A DNA stretch of 27,145 nucleotides from Mesostigma viride (taxonomy: Eukaryota; Streptophyta; Mesostigmatophyceae; Mesostigmatales; Mesostigmataceae), in assembly GCA_009746045.1 (NCBI GenBank), contig RPFO01001067.1, forward strand, positions 1-27,145, written 5' to 3'. The notes beneath the pieces were generated by a model, which saw nothing but the letters and a program-made list of their open reading frames with translations, ran no database searches and had not been told where the DNA came from. Shown here in pieces: positions 20,128-27,145 of this stretch. The position numbers and the translations under genes were made by a program. Positions within the stretch are counted from its first letter, which is position 1. Every line of letters begins with the position of its first letter.

Positions 20128-23100
20128 TGTCATCATGGCCCGTCTACGTACATGGATGTCAAGGTATGGTAAATGATGAGGATTCAGGCTCCCATGGGGT
20201 CATCATGGCTTGTCTACGTACATGGTTGGCATTTATGTAATTAACGAGGAGGATTCAGGCTCCATTGGTGTCATCATGGCTGGCCTACGTACATGGATGT
20301 CAAGGAATAGTAAATGATGAGGATTCAGGCTCCCATGGTGTCATCATGGCTTGTCTACGTACATGGTTGGCATTTATGTAATTAATGAGGAGGATTCAGG
20401 CTCCCATGGTGTCTCCATGGCTGGCCTACGTACATGGATGTCAAGGAATAGTAAATGATGAGGATTCAGGCTCCCATGGTGTCATCATGGCCTGTCTACG
20501 TACATGGATGGCATGTATGTAATTAATGATGAGGATTCAGGCTCCCATGGTGTCATCATGGCTTGTCTACGTACATGGTTGGCATTTATGTAATTAATGA
20601 GGAGGATTCAGGCTCCCATGGTGTCATCATGGCTTGTCTACGTACATGGTTGGCATTTATGTAATTAATGATGAGGATTCAGGCTCCCATGGTGTCTCCA
20701 TGGCTGGCCTACGTACATGGATGTCAAGGAATAGTAAATGATAAGGATTCAGGCTCCCATGGTGTCATCATGGCCCGTCTACGTACATGGATGGCATTTA
20801 TGTAATTAATGATGAGGATTCAGGCTCCCATGGGGTCATCATGGCTTGTCTACGTACATGGTTGGCATTTATGTAATTAATGAGGAGGATTCAGGCTCCC
20901 ATGGTGTCTCCATGGCTGGCCTACGTACATGGATGTCAAGGAATAGTAAATGATGAGGATTCAGGCTCCCATGGTGTCATCATGGCCTGTCTACGTACAT
21001 GGATGGCATGTATGTAATTAATGGTGAGGATTCAGGCTCCCATGGTGTCATCATGGCTTGTCTACGTACATGGTTGGCATTTATGTAATTAATGATGAGG
21101 ATTCAGGCTCCCATGGTGTCATCATGGCTTGTCTACGTACATGGTTGGCATTTATGTAATTAATGATGAGGATTCAGGCTCCCATGGTGTCTCCATGGCT
21201 GGCCTACGTATGTACATGGATGTCAAGGAATAGTAAATGATGAGGATTCAGGCTCCCATGGTGTCATCATGGCCCGTGTACGTACATGGATGGCATGTAT
21301 GTAATTAATGAGGAGGATTCAGGCTCCCATGGTGTCATCATGGCTGGCCTACGTACATGGATGTCAAAGAAAAAGAAATGATGAGGATTCAGGCTCCCAT
21401 GGTGTCATCATGGCTGGCCTACGTACATGGATGTCTCATAAAATAAATGATGAGGATTCAGGCTCCCATGGTGTCATCATGGCTTGTCTACCTACATTGT
21501 TGGCATGTATGTAATTCATGATGAGGATTCAGGCTCCCATGGTGTCTCCATGGCTGGCCTACGTACATGGTTGGCATTTATGTAATTAATGATGAGGATT
21601 CAGGCTCCCATGGTGTCATCATGGCCCGTCTACGTACATGGATGGCATTTATGTAATTAATGATGAGGATTCAGGCTCCCATGGTGTCATCATGGCTTGT
21701 CTACGTACATGGTTGGCATTTATGTAATTAATGAGGAGGATTCAGGCTCCCATGGTGTCATCATGGCCCGTCTACTTACATGGATGGCATTTATGTAATT
21801 AATGATGAGGATTCAGGCTCCCATGGGGTCATCATGGCTTGTCTACGTACATGGTTGGCATTTATGTAATTAATGAGGAGGATTCAGGCTCCCATGGTGT
21901 CTCCATGGCTGGCCTACGTACATGGATGTCAAGGAATAGTAAATGATGAGGATTCAGGCTCCCATGGTGTCATCATGGCCCGTCTACGTACATGGATGGC
22001 ATTTATGTAATTAATGATGAGGATTCAGGCTCCCATGGGGTCATCATGGCTTGTCTACGTACATGGTTGGCATTTATGTAATTAATGAGGAGGATTCAGG
22101 CTCCCATGGTGTCTCCATGGCTGGCCTACGTACATGGATGTCAAGGAATAGTAAATGATGAGGATTCAGGCTCCCATGGTGTCATCATGGCCTGTCTACG
22201 TACATGGATGGCATGTATGTAATTAATGATGAGGATTCAGGCTCCCATGGGGTCATCATGGCTTGTCTACGTACATGGATGGCATGTATGTAATTAATGA
22301 TGAGGATTCAGGCTCCATTGGTGTCATCATGGCTGGCCTACGTATGTACATGGATGTCAAAGAAAAAAAAAATGATGAGGATTCAGGCTCCCATGGTGTC
22401 ATCATTGCCCGTGTATGTACATGGTTGCCATTTATGTAATTAATGATGAGGATTCAGGCTCCATTGGTGTCATCATTGCCCGTGTATGTACATGGTTGGC
22501 ATTTATGTATGTAATTAATGATGAGGATTCAGGCTCCATTGGTGTCATCATGGCTGGCCTACGTATGTACATGGATGTCAAAGAAAAAAAAATGATGAGG
22601 ATTCAGGCTCCCATGGTGTCATCATGGCCCGTCTACGTACATGGATGTCAAGGAATAGTAAATGATGAGGATTCAGGCTCCCATGGTGTCAGATGTCATG
22701 GCCTGTCTACGTACATGGATGGCATGTATGTAATTAATGATGAGAATTCAGGCTCCATTGGTGTCATCATGGCTGGCCTACGTATGTACATGGATGTCAA
22801 AGAAAAAAAAATGATGAGGATTCAGGCTCCCATGGTGTCATCATGGCCCGTCTACGTACATGGATGTCAAGGAATAGTAAATGATGAGGATTCAGGCTCC
22901 CATGGTGTCATCATGGCCTGTCTACGTACATGGATGGCATGTATGTATTTAATGATGAGGATTCAGGCTCCCATGGTGTCATCATGGCTGGCCTACGTAC
23001 ATGGATGTCTCAGAAAAAAAATGATGAGGATTCAGGCTCCCATGGTGTCATCATGGCTGGCCTACGTACATGGATGTCAAAGAAAAAAAAATGATGAGGA

Positions 23101-24202
23101 TTCAGGCTCCCGTGGTGTCATTATGGCCCGTCTACGTGTTGTTGGCATGTATGAAATGAATGATGAGGATTCAGGCTCCCATAGTGTCATCATGGCTGGC
23201 CTACGTACATGGTTGGCATTTATGTAATTAATGATGAGGATTCAGGCTCCCATGGTGTCATCATTGCCCGTGTATGTACATGGTTGGCATTTATGTAATT
23301 AATGATGAGGATTCAGGCTCCATTGGTGTCATCATGGCCCGTCTACGTACATGGACCGTGGCATTTATGTATTTAATGATGAGGATTCAGGCTCCCATGG
23401 GGTCATTGATGATCATGGCATTTATGTATGTAATTAATGATGAGGATTCAGGCTCCATTGGTGTCATCATGGCTGGCCTACGTATGTACATGGATGTCAA
23501 AGAAAAAAAAATGAAGAGGATTCAGGCTCCCATGGTGTCATCATGGCCCGTCTACGTACATGGATGTCAAGGAATAGTAAATGATGAGGATTCAGGCTCC
23601 CATGGTGTCAGATGTCATGGCCTGTCTACGTACATGGATGGCATGTATGTATTTAATGATGAGGATTCAGGCTCCCATGGTGTCATCATGGCTGGCCTAC
23701 GTACATGGATGTCTCAGAAAAAAAATGATGAGGATTCAGGCTCCCATGGTGTCATCATGGCTGGCCTACGTACATGGATGTCTCAGAAAAAAAATGATGA
23801 GGATTCAGGCTCCCATGGTGTCATCATGGCTGGCCTACGTACATGGATGTCAAAGAAAAAAAAATGATCAGGATTCAGGCTCCCGTGGTGTCATTATGGC
23901 CCGTCTACGTGTTGTTGGCATGTATGAAATTAATGATGAGGATTCAGGCTCCCACAGTGTCATCATGGCTGGCCTACGTACATGGTTGGCATTTATGTAA
24001 TTAATGATGAGGATTCAGGCTCCCATGGTGTCATCATTGCCCGTGTATGTACATGGTTGGCATTTATGTAATTAATGATGAGGATTCAGGCTCCATTGGT
24101 GTCATCATGGCCCGTCTACGTACATGGGTGGCATTTATGTATTTAATGATGAGGATTCAGGCTCCCATGGGGTCATCATGGCTTGTCTACGTACATGGAG
24201 TC
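20128..24202 (+). repeat. Satellite, plus orientation (part 2, after retrotransposon)
   Basis: The array resumes in exactly the phase in which it was interrupted at 17645. About 58 further monomers run to 24202, where the sequence passes into the AT-rich spacer. It has the same monomer classes as 3190-17640. The 270-codon open frame at 22415-23227 mirrors one at 5595-6407 because both lie in corresponding higher-order positions. Confidence 0.97.
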
Positions 24203-24206
24203 ATAT

Positions 24207-24474
24207 TGATTCATGGAACAATGAGATACCATTCTTAATTGAAAATTGTTCTTGATACTTTCACATGCATGCCCGGAATCGTGAATTTGTGCGGGTTTCC
24301 ATGATGACAATCCTCATTGAATTCTTGAGCACACAATATTGAGCAATTTAGGGGCACTTCGGCAATGTTGACCATTTTCATTCATGATCAATAAAATTAA
24401 CATTTAATGCAATAAATACATATTCCACTCATTTTAATAAACCATGCAAAAACTTTACAAGCACGCTCAAGCTA
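24207..24474. other. AT-rich spacer between satellite and minisatellite (right)
   Basis: Inverted copy of 1861-2125. It carries the same shortened monomer relic at about 24298-24325, in minus orientation. No gene is visible. Confidence 0.7.
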
Positions 24475-25243
24475 GGGGTGGGCTGGCATGCACGCGTGGG
24501 TGTGGGGGTGGGCTGGCATGCATGCGTGGGTGTGGGGGTGGGCTGGCATGCACGTGTGGGTGTGGGGGTGGGCTGGCATGCATGCGTGGGTGTGGGGTTG
24601 GGCTAGCCTGCATGCGTGGGTGTGGGGGGGGCTGGCATGCATGCGTGGGTGTGTGTGGGGGGCTAGCATGCATGCGTAAGTGTGGGGGGGGGCTGGCATG
24701 CATGCGTGGGTGTGGGGGGGGCTGGCATGCATGCGTGGGTGTGTGTGGGGGGCTAGCATGCATGCGTAAGTGTGGGGGGGGCTGGCATGCATGCGTGGGT
24801 GTGTATGGGGGCTGGCATGCATGCGTGGGTGTGTGTGGGGGGCTAGCATGCATGCGTGGGTGTGTGGGGGGGCTGTCATGCATGCGTGGGTGTGTGTGGG
24901 GGCTGGCATCCATGCGTGGGTGTGTGGGGGGCTAGCATGCATGCGTGGGTGTGGGGGTGGGCTAGCATGCATGCGTGGGTGTGGGGGGGGCGGTCATGCA
25001 TGCGTGGGTGTGTGGGGGGGCTGGCATGCATGCGTGGGTGTGTGGGGGGGCTAGCATGCATGCGTGGGTGTGGGGGTGGGCTAGCATGCATGCGTGGGTG
25101 TGAGTGTGGGCTAGCATGCATGCGTGGGTGTGGGGGGGGCTAGCATGCATGCGTGGGTGTGGGGGGGCCGGGGCCGGGGCTAGCATGCATGCGTGGGTGT
25201 GGGGGTGGGCTAGCATGCATGCGTGGGTGTGGGGGGGGCTAGC
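24475..25243. repeat. G-rich minisatellite, 29-32 bp units (right arm)
   Basis: This is the inverted counterpart of 851-1860, about 25 units and about 240 bp shorter. The order of variant units matches the left arm at both edges, including the GC-rich unit (25161-25179), so the difference is a block gain or loss inside the array, not independent expansion. Confidence 0.95.
25161..25179. other. GC-rich variant unit with G-quadruplex potential (right)
   Basis: The plus strand reads G7-CC-G4-CC-G4. It is the mirror of 915-933 and a useful marker for aligning the two minisatellites. Confidence 0.45.
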
Positions 25244-25268
25244 ACGCCCCACCCCTCCATCGGCACAG

Positions 25269-25304
25269 CCAGCCTTGTGAGTCTACCCTTAACAACAAGG
25301 CTGG
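25269..25304. other. 10-bp perfect hairpin (right arm)
   Basis: Mirror copy of the hairpin at 789-824: stems at 25269-25278 and 25295-25304 with a 16-base loop. Confidence 0.6.
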
Positions 25305-25370
25305 TAGGACGACACGCCTGAGCAGCATATGTCATGCCTATCTCAGGCTAATAATGTGTGATTTTGTGCC

Positions 25371-25385
25371 AACAACCAAGTTGTT
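25371..25385. other. 6-bp hairpin with 3-base loop (right arm)
   Basis: AACAAC-CAA-GTTGTT, the mirror copy of 708-722, upstream of the right-arm G-box and TATA-like motif. Confidence 0.4.
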
Positions 25386-25436
25386 CCACCCAACAACACA
25401 TTATAAACCCTCTTCCAAAATGCCCAACAAGCCGGA

Positions 25437-25468
25437 CACGTGGAGGACCACACACGCAGTATATAAAG
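25437..25468 (+). promoter_or_regulatory. Promoter-like G-box plus TATA box (right arm)
   Basis: CACGTG at 25437-25442 is followed by TATATAAAG at 25460-25468. Transcription would run outward, toward the right edge, past the hairpin at 25518-25538. The first downstream ATG (25524) opens a frame of only about 20 codons. A second frame starting at 25887 is listed separately. This is the mirror copy of 625-656. Confidence 0.35.
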
Positions 25469-25517
25469 AGAAAATAAGCTGACTTTTTATCCAGCCAACC
25501 TGTGGCTAGCTGCTCTG

Positions 25518-25538
25518 GTTAGCATGACAAATGCTAAC
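25518..25538. other. 8-bp hairpin downstream of TATA box (right arm)
   Basis: GTTAGCAT at 25518-25525 pairs with ATGCTAAC at 25531-25538 around the loop GACAA. It lies about 50-70 bases downstream of the TATA-like box at 25460 and is the mirror copy of 555-575. Confidence 0.5.
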
Positions 25539-25886
25539 ATTTACTCAGTGGGAAAGGTGAAGAGACCATTGGAACAGCCTACCTGACGCATGTGCCACCA
25601 AAGCATTGTGTCCCGCAAAATGCACACTGCCTCCTTTCTAACAAGCACGAGCCGCTCTCTTTAGGAGACAGGTGCCAGCTCGTCAGTGTCTGGGGAAAAT
25701 GATGCCGCTGCTTAGGAAGACCGCGTGAATTTCCTCGAACACAACTGTCTATAAAGCAAAAGAAATTTCAGAGAAGCATGGAAATAAAAGCATTACACCT
25801 TCCCGACAGGTTGCGGGCCACGCGCTGCAGAAAGCCAGCCACGTCACAGACGATTAACTAGCTAAAAGACACCCAGGAATCCAGCG

Positions 25887-26096
25887 ATGCAGCGCCAGGA
25901 CCCGCAACTTTCTGGCTGCATCTGGCCGGAAAGAAGGCAAAAAGCTTACGCTCAACGAGGTAAGAAAGCAGGAAAACGCAAGCTTAAGACGTTTAACACA
26001 AGAACGTACCATAACGGGCATTTATTCGTGCCCAGGCGCACAAGAAAGTCCACCCTTTCATGGAGTGGTTGGGCAGTACGCATCGCGCAGGGCTAA
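25887..26096 (+). other. Duplicated 69-codon open frame, outer right arm
   Basis: This is the counterpart of the left-arm frame at 2-208. The first 60 codons differ at about five positions, including H to S, Y to K and A to S, and the C-termini differ. The GAG-GTAAG donor-like string is at about 25954-25962. It lies about 430 bp downstream of the TATA-like box at 25460 in the same orientation, which would allow a 5' leader or intron, but nothing proves expression. Function unknown. Confidence 0.15.
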
Positions 26097-27145
26097 TGTT
26101 ATCTTACCGCAAAATGACGGGAAAGGTAAAGATAGCAGCGGGAATTTTTACGGCTTTAGAAACATCATTAAACTAGCTTTCCTTACGACCATCAAAACTG
26201 GCAACAATCGACAATCAACCCGGCAGGCATCCAATATACTTTATTCATCCCGACAGAAATTCAGGCCGGACCCCCCCTGCCGATGGCAAAGAAAAAAAGC
26301 CCGCGACATTAGAGTCTTCACGATGCTCTGAGTATTAATGACATATCAGACACAACCTACATCACATCGCCTTGATCCGTTTCCGTTGTCACGTGCCGCG
26401 GTCGGGCGTTGGTAGCTTGGTCGACAACAACTTTTCTACATTTCTTCTTTTTAAAAAAAATGCGACCGTGCCACATTCGAAGGCGCGCTTGTTGCTTGAC
26501 CTGAACTATCGGTGAACACCTCCGGCGTCACTGTACCGGCCTACGCGTTGACATTTCGGCAGGAGTAACGCTGCTTAAAGATCCTTTGCGTAGTTCGCCG
26601 ATTTGGTCTTTATATATGTTTTTGGAGACGACGAGCAAGCATCCGATTGTCAGCCAACTTCCTGTCCAGATCCAACTCGGACAGTGTCCAATTCCCGTCC
26701 TTGGGATCCAGAAAACGTGCTCGAGCCTGGCACTCTGTCGCGGGCGCCGACGCTAGTGGCCGTCGCCGGCCCAACCTGACCAGGCCATAGGAAAGGCGGG
26801 CGGCGAATGCAAGAATTATGTTATATCCTGACCTGTCCTGGGGAAGGTCCGGCGCGGTAATGCAAGAAATATACCTGCGTATTGCAACCAACACGGCCGC
26901 AAATCCACATTACCATAATCCGACTGAAGCTCGGACGGTACGACCAAATTTCGGCTGCAAATGAGGCCCAAAAGCTATTGTCGGATGGCTGCGGCCCACT
27001 CCCCTTTGTAGGGGCCATGGCGACTGCCTTTTAGACGAAACGTTGACAAACTCTTGGCACGCGGGAAAGCAGAAATGCTCGATTGTGGAGAAAATTAGTT
27101 ACTGACTCTTTCCAATTCTATGGCGGGGCAGTGGTTGCCGATCTA
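26096..27145. other. Right flank outside the visible repeat, no gene seen
   Basis: About 1050 bp of balanced composition without satellite or minisatellite. The longest frame is 94 codons on the minus strand (26894 to 26610). It has no recognisable motif, overlaps another short frame, and its stop lies inside a TATATAA word. A TATATAAAG box on the minus strand at 26608-26616 is the only motif of note. Whether this flank matches sequence left of the window, as part of the inverted repeat, cannot be seen. Confidence 0.5.
26608..26616 (-). promoter_or_regulatory. TATA-like box in right flank
   Basis: TATATAAAG on the minus strand, the same nine bases as the boxes in the arms at 625-633 and 25460-25468. 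It points left, toward the right arm. No G-box is close by. Chance occurrence is possible. Confidence 0.25.

Larger units (their letters stand above)
17529..24202 (+). repeat. Higher-order repeat block 4, interrupted by the LTR element
   Basis: Starts with the inverted-fragment marker, is interrupted at 17646-20127 by the retrotransposon and one target duplication, then continues with markers at about 21365 (CAAAGAAAAAGAAATG) and 23353 (GGACCGTGGC). Removing the insertion gives about 4.19 kb, close to the usual block length, before the array ends. Confidence 0.75.
23636..26095 (-). repeat. Right arm of long inverted repeat
   Basis: This is the inverted counterpart of 1-2627. Its inner edge lies in the satellite: monomers read inward from 24202 match the left-array monomers one by one for about seven or eight units, including rare variants such as a CCACCC-type linker and a GTGTTGTTGG-type monomer. 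One extra monomer is present on this side. Its outer edge at 26095 corresponds to base 1 of the window, so homology may continue to the right of 26095. Confidence 0.95.

Noticed and set aside
3190-24202. CRISPR array
   Set aside because: The repeat and linker words form a small number of recurring classes instead of unique spacers, monomers vary throughout, there are no cas genes, and the context is eukaryotic.
1-26095. Assembly fold-back artefact
   Set aside because: The outer arms differ by many substitutions and indels, and minisatellite and satellite copy numbers differ. A folded read would give identical arms. Read-level confirmation is still desirable.
1-26095. Terminal inverted repeat of a large DNA virus genome
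   Set aside because: Inverted arms with tandem repeats occur in such genomes, but no viral gene is visible, and the satellite and LTR retrotransposon fit a nuclear chromosome better.
26610-26894. A 94-codon minus-strand frame in the right flank
   Set aside because: No recognisable motif, composition typical of a random frame, and an overlapping frame of similar length in another phase.

Overview
This window looks like eukaryotic nuclear DNA that is almost entirely repetitive. I found no protein-coding gene that I would defend. The best clues to the host come from one LTR retrotransposon. It has a primer-binding site starting TGGTATC, the start usually complementary to plant-type initiator methionine tRNA, and a 5-bp target duplication. 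The flanking arms also carry a CACGTG motif just upstream of a TATATAAAG box. These hints favour a plant or alga, but weakly, and I cannot name the organism.

Layout. (1) 1-2627 and about 23636-26095 are inverted copies of each other. Each arm, read from the outside in, has an outer segment of about 285 bp, about 560 bp of unique sequence with a promoter-like motif set and several hairpins, a C/G-rich minisatellite of 29-32 bp units, an AT-rich spacer of about 270 bp, and then satellite DNA. (2) Between the arms lies a satellite of 70-71 bp monomers: 15 monomers in minus orientation (2126-3180), a head-to-head switch at about 3181-3190, then roughly 260 monomers in plus orientation up to 24202. 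(3) The plus-strand array is organised in higher-order repeats of about 4.1-4.4 kb, tracked by rare marker monomers. (4) A 2477-bp LTR retrotransposon on the minus strand (17646-20122) interrupts the array. Its 810-bp LTRs look identical, it has CATGG target duplications, a PBS and a polypurine tract, and no gag or pol. The equivalent uninterrupted site is present about 4.1 kb upstream at 13519. (5) 26096-27145 is non-satellite flank with no recognisable gene.

The arms are near-identical on the inside and diverged in the outermost ~285 bp, and their minisatellites differ by about 240 bp. This argues that the inverted repeat is real rather than a fold-back assembly artefact, and suggests homogenisation by gene conversion.

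The most unusual signal is inside the LTRs: eight small hairpins in about 190 bp share a 5-nt AACAA or AACTA loop but have different, compensating stems. Four carry an A/C mismatch that becomes a G-U wobble only in minus-strand RNA, which is the transcript direction independently predicted by the PBS and PPT. The long reading frames in the satellite and minisatellite are by-products of repeats without stop codons and are not annotated as genes.
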